From contig JAJNPX010000311.1 in the NCBI GenBank assembly GCA_021155145.1, forward strand, positions 1 through 6,531: a DNA stretch of 6,531 nt, given 5' to 3'. How positions within the stretch are numbered: position 1 is the first letter of the stretch; every line of letters starts with the position of its first letter. The DNA comes from Acidisarcina sp. Lineage in GTDB: Bacteria > Acidobacteriota > Blastocatellia > Pyrinomonadales > Pyrinomonadaceae. The translations under genes and the position numbers were made by a program. Under the pieces are notes generated by a model. It searched no databases. It saw nothing but the letters and a program-made list of their open reading frames with translations, and was not told the origin of the DNA. This document shows, piece by piece, positions 1 through 6,094 of this stretch.

Positions 1-1
1 C

Positions 2-448
2 AACGGGGTGTTCAATAATCGCTATCCGACGTATCGTGTAGGCGTACAGATCAATCTGCCTTTGTTCGGAGACAAGACCGCCGGTGCTAACTACGGCAAG
101 GCTCTCGTCGAGGGAGAAAAGATCGAGACCCAGAGGGCGCAGCTTGAACAGGCGATCCAGGTAGATGTTCGCAACGCGATCCAGTCGCTGCGGATGGCCG
201 AGGCGAAACTGCGTTCTGCGGCGATCGCTCGTGAGAATTCGGTCAAACAGTACGAAAGCGAGCAGCGAAAGCTGGACGCCGGTCAGTCGGATATATACAA
301 GGTGCTCGAACGCCAGACCGCTCTGACCGTTGCGCGGAGCAACGAACTGCGTGCACAGACCGATCTCAACAAGGCGATCGCCGATCTTCAACGTGCGACC
401 GGCAACTCGCTCAAGGCGAATAACGTCGTCTCGCTTTTGAGGAAGTAA
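2..448 (+). CDS. TolC-family outer-membrane efflux protein, C-terminal part (5' end outside window)
   Basis: The reading frame is open from the left edge, so this is the last 148 codons of a longer gene; the GTG at position 8 is not a credible start. It begins with a beta-strand segment (YRVGVQINLPLFGDK) typical of the membrane barrel strand of the OEP/TolC family, where the strand ends in a PLF motif. A long Ala/Gln/Glu-rich helical stretch follows (heptad-like, with Q, A and L spacing), then a Y-E-S-E-Q-R-K-L-D-A-G-Q-S-D segment that matches the family's 'y..G..s...vL' turn, and a final helix ending near 'L-Q-R-A-T-G'. In the family the protein is a trimeric channel through the outer membrane that serves RND or ABC exporters or type I secretion. 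The partner transporter would lie upstream, outside the window. The family call is firm; the substrate is unknown. Confidence 0.9.
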   Translation, partial: NGVFNNRYPTYRVGVQINLPLFGDKTAGANYGKALVEGEKIETQRAQLEQAIQVDVRNAIQSLRMAEAKLRSAAIARENSVKQYESEQRKLDAGQSDIYKVLERQTALTVARSNELRAQTDLNKAIADLQRATGNSLKANNVVSLLRK

Positions 449-453
449 AGTTC

Positions 454-498
454 AGAGTGCGCGATTTATCGCGTATTACGGGCTGAAGCCCGCACTCT
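454..498. repeat. Palindromic REP-like intergenic element with two internal hairpins
   Basis: An outer 8-bp inverted repeat (AGAGTGCG at 454-461, CGCACTCT at 491-498) encloses two small perfect hairpins: GCGAT-TT-ATCGC (461-472) and GGGCT-GA-AGCCC (480-491). The folded form is a compact three-way junction. It fills almost the whole gap between the TolC-family stop and the next start codon, which is 8 nt downstream. The GGGCTGAAGCCCGCACTCT part has the look of a dispersed REP-type repeat. It may also end the upstream transcript, but it has no T-run. That it is repeated elsewhere in the genome is inference. Confidence 0.65.
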
Positions 499-505
499 AA
501 ACAGA

Positions 506-1492
506 ATGAAAGCCGTCTATATCAAAGAATTCGGCGGAACCGAGAACCTCGAGATCCGGGACGTTCCCGGTCCGCCGAAGCCGCGTGGCAGCGAGGTAAT
601 TGTCCGAGTTCGGGCCGCGGGACTGAACCGTGCCGATCTGCTGCAGCGAATGGGTTTGTATCCCGGGCCCGAAGGTTTTGATCCGCATCGGCCCGGCCTC
701 GAGTTCGCGGGCGAGGTCGCGGACGTCGGCGAAGGAGTTGTTGGATGGAGACCAGGGGACCGGGTAATGGCGATAACGGCGGGCGAGGCTCAGGCCGAGT
801 TCGTTTCGGCCGACGCATCGCTGTTAATTAGGATCCCGGATAACCTCAGCTTTGCCAAAGCGGCCGCGATACCCGAGGCATTTATCACCGCGCATGACGC
901 GATCTGGGCACAGGGCGGCCTGAAGGATGGTGAGACGCTTCTCGTGCATGCCGTGGGCTCCGGGGTGGGGCTGGCGGCACTTCAGATGGCAAAGGCGAAG
1001 AATGCGTCGGTCATCGGTACCTCGCGGACGCAGGAGAAACTTGACGCGGCGGCGGAGTTCGGCCTCGATCACGCGATCGTTGTCACGGGCACGCCCGCCT
1101 TCAGCGGCCAGGTCGCCGAAATGACCGGTGGCCGCGGTGCCGATGTGATCCTCGACCTCGTCGGCGGATCGTATTTTCACGAAAACCTGAAAAGCCTTGC
1201 ATCCAGGGGAAGGCTTTTGCTCGTCGGGCTTACCGGCGGAGCGTCGGCGGAGATCGACCTCAGGCTCGCTCTGCAAAAACGTGCAACGATCATCGGAACG
1301 ATCCTTCGTTCACGCAGTTTGGCCGAAAAGGCCGAGGCGGCCCGGTCATTTGCGGAACAGATGATGGAACACTTTGTTGACGGCACTATCGAACCGGTGA
1401 TAGACAAGGTTTTTCCCGCTTCGTCGGCTGCTGCGGCTCACGAATATCTTGCGTCGAATGAAAGCTTTGGAAAGGTCGTTCTGGAATTTTAA
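506..1492 (+). CDS. NAD(P)H quinone oxidoreductase, PIG3 family (zinc-independent MDR)
   Basis: The 328-residue protein has the usual length of a zinc-free medium-chain dehydrogenase/reductase. The N-terminal GroES-like domain carries the quinone oxidoreductase signature NRADLLQR (residues 41-48) followed by GLYPGPEG, and it lacks the cysteine ligands of the zinc-binding alcohol dehydrogenases. The Rossmann domain has the nucleotide-binding loop AVGSGVGLAALQMAK (149-163) and a GTSRTQEKL segment (171-179) whose Ser/Arg after the second strand favours NADP(H). The segment KRATIIGTILRSRSLAEKAEAA (from 258) is a hallmark of the PIG3/TP53I3 branch. Family members reduce quinones or other electrophilic carbonyls in the cytosol. 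The ATG at 506 has no clear Shine-Dalgarno sequence, but it is the first start after the palindromic repeat and gives a full-length N-terminus (MKAVYI). Its stop interlocks with that of the convergent small gene. Confidence 0.93.
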   Translation: MKAVYIKEFGGTENLEIRDVPGPPKPRGSEVIVRVRAAGLNRADLLQRMGLYPGPEGFDPHRPGLEFAGEVADVGEGVVGWRPGDRVMAITAGEAQAEFVSADASLLIRIPDNLSFAKAAAIPEAFITAHDAIWAQGGLKDGETLLVHAVGSGVGLAALQMAKAKNASVIGTSRTQEKLDAAAEFGLDHAIVVTGTPAFSGQVAEMTGGRGADVILDLVGGSYFHENLKSLASRGRLLLVGLTGGASAEIDLRLALQKRATIIGTILRSRSLAEKAEAARSFAEQMMEHFVDGTIEPVIDKVFPASSAAAAHEYLASNESFGKVVLEF

Positions 1493-1704
1493 CCGGCCAG
1501 GCGGGCAGCGGCCTCATCGGTAACGACGCACAGGCCCGAGATACCTTTGGCCTCTAATTCCCTGAGTAAGCGGGCCGCGTTGTCATAGTCCAGGTTAGAA
1601 CCCTCGCAGCCGTCGAACGAGATCACGGCCCACCGCGGTTGGGCGAGTTCGTCCGTACGCAGATCGCGTTCGGTGACCACATGATCTTGTACCGTTTCGG
1701 CCAT
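1489..1704 (-). CDS. Small conserved-looking protein of unknown function (71 aa)
   Basis: I do not recognise this gene. It encodes 71 residues with no signal peptide or membrane segment. The centre reads as strand-turn-helix-strand: RWAVISFDG, then a NAARLLRELEAKG helix, then SGLCVVTDEAAARL, which suggests a small alpha/beta fold. Two cysteines (33 and 59) are present. Codon use (GCC, CTG, GAC, CGC) is like that of the neighbouring genes and supports real coding. It converges on the oxidoreductase gene, and the two TAA stops share the palindrome TTAA (1489-1492), a 4-bp tail-to-tail overlap. It is divergent from the SDR gene across a 69-bp gap that is AT-rich close to this gene's start. No strong ribosome-binding site is visible before the ATG, which lowers confidence. 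Confidence 0.6.
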   Translation of the reverse strand: MAETVQDHVVTERDLRTDELAQPRWAVISFDGCEGSNLDYDNAARLLRELEAKGISGLCVVTDEAAARLAG

Positions 1705-1773
1705 AAGGATAGATTAAAATTAGCATAGGGTGTCGGCGCTTGTCAGTCATTTTTCTGCAGGCGTTGAGAGCAA

Positions 1774-2847
1774 ATGGCGGCAGATCGAACCATTTTTATT
1801 ACAGGTTTTCCCGGCTTCATTGCCGAGCGGCTGGTCGAGCGCCTCGCGGTTGATGCGTCCACGGACTTTTATCTTTTGACCCTGCCCTCGTTCGCTGCCG
1901 CTTCCGAAGAGGCCGCCAATGGGATCGCTCAGCGAACCGGAATGGATGCCGGCCGTTTTCGGATCGTTGAGGGCGATATTACAAAGCCGGGCCTTGGCAT
2001 CTTGCCGGAAATTCGGGAGGCCATTCGAAAAGAAACGACCGACGTTTTTCATCTCGCTGCCGTGTACGATCTCGCGGTTGCCCGCGGCGTTGCGTTTGAT
2101 GTGAATGTCGGCGGTACCAGGAACGTCAATGAATTCCTCCGGCCGATGCCCTCTCTGCGGCGTTACAATTACGTCTCGACCTGTTATGTCGCCGGCCGCC
2201 GGCAGGGCCACATTCTGGAGACCGAATTGGAGCACGACGCCGGTTTCCGCAATCATTACGAAGCTTCTAAATATGCGGCCGAGGTCGAGGTGGAACGCCT
2301 GAAAGCGGACCTTCCCCTAACGATCTTTCGGCCCGCGGTCGTCGTCGGTGATTCGAAAACGGGCGAAACGGCAAAGTACGACGGCATCTATTACCTGATC
2401 CGATATCTTCTGAGGGCTCCGGGCCTCCTTCGTCTGGTAAACGTCGGAAATCCGAATGTACGGCTCAACCTGGTTCCGGTGGATTTTGTGGTGGACGGCA
2501 TGGCGGCCCTTTCGACCGATCCGGAGGCGGAGGGTTTGACAGTCGCCCTCGCCGACCCTTCGCCGCTCGCGACATCGGAACTGTTCGATTCGATCGCGTC
2601 CGAATTGACCGGGCGAATGAGCATCGTCACGCCGCCGGCCTCTTTGACCGAGTGGGCACTTATGCTTCCATTCACGCCGTCCATATCGGGCCTTCCGCAC
2701 GCGGGCGTGCCGTATTTCTTTCTTGAGCAAACTTACGATACCCGTATCGCGTCGGCCCTGCTCGCAAAACACGCGATCACGTGTCCGGGCTTTCGCGATT
2801 ATGTCGGAGATCTGCTCGAGTTCGTGAAAATGCACCCAAAGCTATAA
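1774..2847 (+). CDS. Extended-SDR NAD(P)-dependent reductase, MupV / fatty acyl-CoA reductase-like
   Basis: The 357-residue protein has an N-terminal Rossmann fold starting with ITGFPGFIAERL (residues 9-20). The glycine motif is GxxGxxA (Gly11, Gly14, Ala17), with alanine at the usual third glycine. FHLAAVYDL (92-100) is the second cofactor-contacting strand. The catalytic residues are visible: Ser135/Thr136 in YVST, Tyr162 and Lys166 in YEASK. RPAVVVGDSKTGE (186-198) closes the cofactor site and is typical of the NAD_binding_4 group of extended SDRs, which includes MupV-like enzymes and reductases acting on acyl thioesters or lipid-linked sterols and sugars. The C-terminal third (about 235-357) forms the variable substrate lid, with an aromatic- and proline-rich stretch at 294-318. 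Substrate is unknown. The ATG follows a modest GAGAG at 1765-1769. The gene stands alone, divergent from the small gene upstream and separated by 80 bp from E1. Confidence 0.88.
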   Translation: MAADRTIFITGFPGFIAERLVERLAVDASTDFYLLTLPSFAAASEEAANGIAQRTGMDAGRFRIVEGDITKPGLGILPEIREAIRKETTDVFHLAAVYDLAVARGVAFDVNVGGTRNVNEFLRPMPSLRRYNYVSTCYVAGRRQGHILETELEHDAGFRNHYEASKYAAEVEVERLKADLPLTIFRPAVVVGDSKTGETAKYDGIYYLIRYLLRAPGLLRLVNVGNPNVRLNLVPVDFVVDGMAALSTDPEAEGLTVALADPSPLATSELFDSIASELTGRMSIVTPPASLTEWALMLPFTPSISGLPHAGVPYFFLEQTYDTRIASALLAKHAITCPGFRDYVGDLLEFVKMHPKL

Positions 2848-2927
2848 AAATTGCCCCGCAAACCTCATTTTGATATCCTAAAAAGTTACCTGACCATTAG
2901 AAATATTTATTTAATAAGGATCTATTA
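2848..2927 (+). promoter_or_regulatory. AT-rich leader with ribosome-binding site before the E1 gene
   Basis: The 80-bp gap is sharply more AT-rich than the coding DNA around it (for example AAATATTTATTTAATAAGG at 2901-2919), as expected for a promoter-bearing leader. AAGGA at 2916-2920 lies 7 nt before the ATG at 2928 and supports that start. No single -35/-10 pair is convincing: TTGATA at 2870-2875 has no good -10 at the right distance. The presence of a promoter here is inferred from composition, while the ribosome-binding site is seen directly. Confidence 0.5.
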
Positions 2928-5201
2928 ATGTCTACGTCCGCGAAGAAAACAGATACAGGAAAGAACGATAAGAATAGCAAGGCAGCAGGCGCCGTCGTCG
3001 CCGAAGAGGCCAAACCCACCGACGCCGACGGTTTCTTATCCGATGCGAATGGGCAGGAGACAGCGAAGCCCGCCGCCGGAGCTCACGCAGAGGCGCGTTC
3101 GCGCGACCGGCATGGCCTTGACGAAGAGGCATTGGTCGGCATTTATCGCACGATGTATATGTCGCGGCGGATCGATGATAAGGAGATCCAGCTCAAAGGG
3201 CAGAACAAGATATTTTTCCAGATCTCGGGCGCGGGGCACGAGGCGGTGCTGACCGCCGCGGCATTGGCGATGAAACCCGGCTACGACTGGTTTTTCCCCT
3301 ACTATCGTGATCGTGCATTGATGATCGGGCTCGGGATGACCGCACAGGAGATGTTGTGGTCCGCCGTCGGCGCCGAGAAAGACCCGAATTCGCATGGGCG
3401 GCAAATGCCTTCGCACTGGGGCAGTGTAAAGTTGAATGTGCCGTCGCAATCGTCTTGTACGGGCTCGCAGGCGCTCCATTCGGTCGGAGCGGCAGAAGCC
3501 GGATACCGGGCGTCGCTCGTCAAGGAACTTCAGGACAAAGTCACGGGATTCAAGGGAGACGAGGTCGTATATATGTCCGTCGGCGACGGAACGACGAGCG
3601 AGGGCGAATGGTGGGAAGCTCTGAACTCCGCATCGAACCTGAAGCTCCCGGTGATCTTTCACGTCGAAGACAACGGCTATGCGATCTCGACCCCGGTCGA
3701 AGTAGGAACGGCCGGCGGCGACATTTCAAAGCTCGTCAGCGGATTCCCCGACCTATATATTCAAAAGGTTGACGGCACCGACCCGCTTGCGTCGTACGCG
3801 GCATTCAGGTCGGCGGTCGAATATTGCCGCGAGCGAAAAGGCCCGGCCTTCATCCACTCTAAGGTGATCAGGCCCTACTCGCATTCGCTTTCGGACGACG
3901 AAAAACTCTATCGCCCCGATGAGGAACGCCAGGCCGATGCCTCGATCGACCCGATAAAGACCTATGCTGAGTTTCTAATGACCGAGGGCATCGTGTCGAG
4001 CGAGCAGCTTGAGGCGATCCGCAAAGATATAGACGATGAGGTGAATAAGGCCGCCGACATAGCGATAGAGACGCCGCAGCCCGCGCCCGAATCCGCATAT
4101 CGAAACGTGTTCTCGCCCGATGTCGATCCGACCGACCGACAGCTCTTCGACACCGAGGAGGGCGCCGAACTCTCGGGCAATGCCGGTACGATGGTCGACC
4201 TCATCAACCGCTGTATGCACGAAGAGATGGAGCGCGATTCGCGCATCGTCGTCTTTGGCGAGGACGTGGCCGACTGCTCGCGAGAGGAATATCTCGACCG
4301 GGTAAAGGGCAAGGGCGGCGTTTTCAAGGTGACGGCGAATTTGCAGCGTTCGTTCGGTTCGGCTCGCGTCTTTAACTCGCCTCTGGCCGAGGCCAACATT
4401 GTCGGGCGCGCGGTCGGAATGGCCTTGCGGGGATTGAAACCGGTCGTCGAGATACAATTTTTCGACTACATTTTCCCTGCGATGATGCAGATCCGCAACG
4501 AGGTTTCGGTGATGCGTTGGCGTTCGGATGGTGACGCGAAATGCCCGATGGTGATACGCGTCCCGGTCGGCGGTTATCTGAAGGGCGGAGCGGTCTATCA
4601 CTCGCAATCCGGCACCACGCTTTTCTCGCATACGCCCGGCCTGATGATCGCCTATCCATCAACGGCCCTCGATGCGAACGGTCTGCTCCGGACGGCGATC
4701 CGGTGCGACGATCCCGTGCTCTTCCTCGAACACAAGCATCTCTACCGGCAGGTATATAACAAATCGCAATATCCGTCGAGCGATTTCCTCATCCCATTCG
4801 GCAAGGCTAGACGTGTCCGCGAAGGAAAGGATATTTCCATCATTACCTTCGGCGCTCTGGTCGAACGCTCGAACCAGGCCGCAAAACGCCTCGAACAACA
4901 AGGCATCTCGGTCGAGATCATCGATCTCCGCACGCTCGTCCCGTACGACTGGGAAGCGATCGCCGAATCCGTCAAGAAGACCTCGCGCGTCCTCGTCGCC
5001 CACGAAGACCCGATCTCCTACGGCTACGGCGCCGAGATCGCCGCCCGCATCGCGGGCGAACTCTTCGAATTCCTCGACGCCCCCGTCCGCCGCGTCGGAG
5101 CCACCGACACCTTCGTCGCGTATGCTCCGCAGGTCGAAGATTTCATCCTTCCGCAGAGCGAAGACGTCGAGAAGGCTGTTCAGGAATTGATGAAGTATTA
5201 G
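2928..5201 (+). CDS. Fused alpha-beta E1 of a branched-chain 2-oxo acid / pyruvate dehydrogenase complex
   Basis: One 757-residue chain carries both E1 subunits. E1 is the thiamine-diphosphate enzyme that decarboxylates a 2-oxo acid and passes the acyl group to the lipoyl arm of E2. Residues 1-60 are a Lys/Ala/Asp-rich, probably disordered tail. The alpha half (about 62-365) shows YYRDRA (125-130), [11 protein letters not shown] (156-166), the TPP/Mg motif GDGTTSEG (219-226) with Asn249 closing GDG-x27-N, NGYAIST (249-255), and SHSLSDDE (318-325), which aligns with the phosphorylation loop of the mammalian E1-alpha. A linker runs to about 420. The beta half (421-757) shows FGEDVAD (443-449), the [10 protein letters not shown] loop with Glu488, [11 protein letters not shown] (508-518), YHSQSG (557-562), and the C-terminal [14 protein letters not shown] transketolase segment. 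GRQMP, NGYAIST and YHSQS lean toward the branched-chain type. Fused E1 chains are known in Bacteroidota and Acidobacteriota. No E2 or E3 gene follows in the window. Substrate is not certain. Confidence 0.95.
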   Translation: MSTSAKKTDTGKNDKNSKAAGAVVAEEAKPTDADGFLSDANGQETAKPAAGAHAEARSRDRHGLDEEALVGIYRTMYMSRRIDDKEIQLKGQNKIFFQISGAGHEAVLTAAALAMKPGYDWFFPYYRDRALMIGLGMTAQEMLWSAVGAEKDPNSHGRQMPSHWGSVKLNVPSQSSCTGSQALHSVGAAEAGYRASLVKELQDKVTGFKGDEVVYMSVGDGTTSEGEWWEALNSASNLKLPVIFHVEDNGYAISTPVEVGTAGGDISKLVSGFPDLYIQKVDGTDPLASYAAFRSAVEYCRERKGPAFIHSKVIRPYSHSLSDDEKLYRPDEERQADASIDPIKTYAEFLMTEGIVSSEQLEAIRKDIDDEVNKAADIAIETPQPAPESAYRNVFSPDVDPTDRQLFDTEEGAELSGNAGTMVDLINRCMHEEMERDSRIVVFGEDVADCSREEYLDRVKGKGGVFKVTANLQRSFGSARVFNSPLAEANIVGRAVGMALRGLKPVVEIQFFDYIFPAMMQIRNEVSVMRWRSDGDAKCPMVIRVPVGGYLKGGAVYHSQSGTTLFSHTPGLMIAYPSTALDANGLLRTAIRCDDPVLFLEHKHLYRQVYNKSQYPSSDFLIPFGKARRVREGKDISIITFGALVERSNQAAKRLEQQGISVEIIDLRTLVPYDWEAIAESVKKTSRVLVAHEDPISYGYGAEIAARIAGELFEFLDAPVRRVGATDTFVAYAPQVEDFILPQSEDVEKAVQELMKY

Positions 5202-5207
5202 GAGGAG
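5200..5207 (+). promoter_or_regulatory. Unused strong Shine-Dalgarno sequence overlapping the E1 stop
   Basis: AGGAGGAG overlaps the E1 TAG stop, as a ribosome-binding site for a translationally coupled next gene would. No gene starts at a working distance: the nearest ATG (5225) lies 17 nt away inside repeat copy A and opens a frame of only nine codons. It may be the remnant of a lost operon partner or simply chance. Confidence 0.35.
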
Positions 5208-5218
5208 AAGAGAATTAG

Positions 5219-5246
5219 CCGCAGATGAACGCGGATGAACGCAGAT
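5219..5246 (-). repeat. Dispersed 3 x 10-bp repeat, copy A (inverted)
   Basis: Read on the minus strand, this is three 10-bp units: ATCTGCGTTC, then ATCCGCGTTC, then ATCTGCGG. All 28 bases are identical to copy C at 5758-5785 in the opposite orientation, and identity stops at both ends. It lies 17 bp after the E1 stop and marks the left edge of the GxxExxY region. Confidence 0.85.
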
Positions 5247-5266
5247 TCATTTAGGGTGCGGGTTGC

Positions 5267-5290
5267 GGGCAACAGCCTCGCTGAATGCCC
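5267..5290. other. Interrupted hairpin between repeat copies A and B
   Basis: GGGCA (5267-5271) pairs with TGCCC (5286-5290), and CAGC (5273-5276) pairs with GCTG (5280-5283) around a CTC loop, giving a 9-bp stem with an A/AA internal bulge. Just upstream, GTTGC-GG-GCAAC (5262-5273) is an alternative perfect hairpin that would compete with it. There is no T-run, so an intrinsic terminator is not supported. In RNA this hairpin would cap the longer stem formed by copies A and B. Confidence 0.45.
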
Positions 5291-5321
5291 CTACAACTTA
5301 TAGAAATTCTGCTAAATTCTC

Positions 5322-5351
5322 ATCTGCGTCTATCTGCGTTCATCTGCGGTT
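5322..5351 (+). repeat. Dispersed 3 x 10-bp repeat, copy B
   Basis: Three 10-bp units, ATCTGCGTCT, ATCTGCGTTC and ATCTGCGGTT, match copy C at 25 of 28 positions. It is in direct orientation to the GxxExxY gene and ends 9 bp before its start codon. Together with copy A it forms an imperfect 28-bp inverted repeat with a 75-bp interior. Confidence 0.85.
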
Positions 5352-5360
5352 AAACTCCCT

Positions 5361-5756
5361 ATGACGGAATCTGAACTTAACTCCCTCTCCGAAAAAGTCA
5401 TTGGCTGCTGTTACACGATAAGCAACGCCCTCGGCAGTGGCTTCCTCGAAAAGGTCTATCAGAACGCTCTCGCTCACGAACTAAAAAAGCTCGGGCTGAA
5501 GGTCGAGATCCAAAAGCCGCTTTATGTTATTTACGACAGCGTTGTCGTCGGCGAATACTTTGCAGACTTGCTGATCGAAGATGTTCTTATCATCGAGTTG
5601 AAAGCCTGCGATGGCTTCAACGAAGTTCACAAGGCTCAGTGCCTCAACTACCTAAACTCGACACGCCTTCCGCTCTGCCTCCTCATCAACTTCGGCCGCC
5701 CGCGGGTCGAGATCAAACGAGTTTTCCAATCTCAATTCCTCAAAAATATCGCATAA
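5361..5756 (+). CDS. GxxExxY-family protein, predicted PD-(D/E)XK nuclease fold
   Basis: The 131-residue protein has the usual length of the GxxExxY family (about 125 aa). The name-giving motif is seen at residues 27-33 (G-F-L-E-K-V-Y). Further on are Asp69 in YFADLLIED and E-L-K at 79-81 in VLIIELKACDG, the layout of a PD-(D/E)XK nuclease core (D-x9-E-x-K), followed by a helix with Gln93 and the C-terminal LCLLINFGRPRVEIKRV strand typical of the family. Biochemical function is not established; nuclease activity is inferred from the fold. The gene is exactly framed by repeats: copy B ends 9 bp before the ATG, and copy C starts 1 bp after the stop, with copy A further out. No Shine-Dalgarno sequence precedes the ATG (AACTCCCT), so translation is probably weak or uses another mechanism. 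It is typical accessory DNA with no obvious functional link to E1. Confidence 0.9.
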   Translation: MTESELNSLSEKVIGCCYTISNALGSGFLEKVYQNALAHELKKLGLKVEIQKPLYVIYDSVVVGEYFADLLIEDVLIIELKACDGFNEVHKAQCLNYLNSTRLPLCLLINFGRPRVEIKRVFQSQFLKNIA

Positions 5757-5757
5757 T

Positions 5758-5787
5758 ATCTGCGTTCATCCGCGTTCATCTGCGGTG
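5758..5787 (+). repeat. Dispersed 3 x 10-bp repeat, copy C
   Basis: Three 10-bp units, ATCTGCGTTC, ATCCGCGTTC and ATCTGCGGTG, begin one base after the GxxExxY stop codon. The first 28 bases are a perfect inverted match to copy A. Copies A and C therefore bracket the gene like terminal inverted repeats, although they do not sit next to an obvious target-site duplication. Confidence 0.88.
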
Positions 5788-5823
5788 TGAATATGAATCT
5801 ATTCCAAACTCCTGCTCGAATAA

Positions 5824-5852
5824 TTGACTGCCTTCCTGTGTGCACATATTAT
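5824..5852 (+). promoter_or_regulatory. Sigma-70-type promoter of the toxin-antitoxin pair
   Basis: TTGACT (5824-5829) and TATTAT (5847-5852) are separated by exactly 17 bp, each one mismatch from the consensus hexamers. The expected transcription start is near 5858-5860, giving a leader of about 10-12 nt before the ATG at 5870. This placement also rules out the upstream in-frame start at 5840, which lies inside the promoter. Confidence 0.7.
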
Positions 5853-5855
5853 GTG
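5843..5855. promoter_or_regulatory. Palindromic operator over the -10 box (probable antitoxin binding site)
   Basis: CACATA-T-TATGTG is a perfect 6-bp inverted repeat centred on 5849 that covers the whole -10 box. A second perfect palindrome, TGTGCACA (5839-5846), overlaps its left arm. Antitoxins of the VapB type commonly repress their own operon by binding such sites, so autoregulation by the downstream antitoxin is the likely role (inference). Confidence 0.6.
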
Positions 5856-5869
5856 TAATGGGTGGTTGT

Positions 5870-6094
5870 ATGAAGAATATCACGTTGTCTATCGATGAAG
5901 ACCTGCTGCAAGCGGGACGAGACTATGCCAAGTCGCACAATACGTCGCTGAATGTGCTTGTCCGTAAATTGCTGGAGCAGGTAGTGGCTCGAAAAGATAG
6001 TAGATGGCTTGAAGATACTTTCCTTTTGATGGACAAGCTGCACGTTTCGTCAAGGGGGAAGCGTTGGACGCGAGGAGAACTGTACCGTGTCTAA
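5870..6094 (+). CDS. VapB-like (DUF6364-type) ribbon-helix-helix antitoxin
   Basis: The 74-residue protein begins MKNITLSIDEDLL, the beta-strand and first helix of a ribbon-helix-helix DNA-binding domain, followed by KSHNTSLNVLVRKLLEQ as the second helix. The C-terminal end, SRGKRWTRGELYRV, is the conserved tail of DUF6364-like antitoxins that docks into a PIN toxin. The ATG at 5870 was chosen because a GGTGG ribosome-binding site (5861-5865) precedes it, the start matches the family N-terminus, and the longer in-frame start at 5840 falls inside the promoter. It overlaps the toxin gene by 8 bp, so the two are translationally coupled. Its expected roles are to neutralise the toxin and to repress the operon through the palindrome at 5843-5855. 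The gene looks complete. Confidence 0.85.
   Translation: MKNITLSIDEDLLQAGRDYAKSHNTSLNVLVRKLLEQVVARKDSRWLEDTFLLMDKLHVSSRGKRWTRGELYRV

Noticed and set aside
454..498. tRNA-like cloverleaf
   Set aside because: It is only 45 nt long, with no anticodon arm layout, T-loop or CCA-type end; it fits a palindromic repeat.
2851..2861. Terminator after the SDR gene (TTGC-CCC-GCAA)
   Set aside because: The stem is only 4 bp and no T-run follows directly, so it is too weak to call.
3036..4631. Long antisense open frames (for example 3036-3662 and 3975-4631) opposite the E1 gene
   Set aside because: They are opposite a gene with clear, continuous E1 motifs. Their translations are Arg/His-rich with no domain signal, as expected for reverse shadows of GC-rich codons.
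5225..5254. Nine-codon frame starting in repeat copy A after the AGGAGGAG
   Set aside because: The spacing of 17 nt is too long for good initiation, and the codons are simply the repeat read in one frame.
5202..5360. Retron or other non-coding RNA element between copies A and B
   Set aside because: The folding potential is real, but no reverse transcriptase is present and the structure is explained by the repeat pair.
5840..5869. Longer antitoxin start at 5840 (10 extra residues)
   Set aside because: This start lies inside the promoter spacer and the operator. The ATG at 5870 has a ribosome-binding site and gives the usual family N-terminus.
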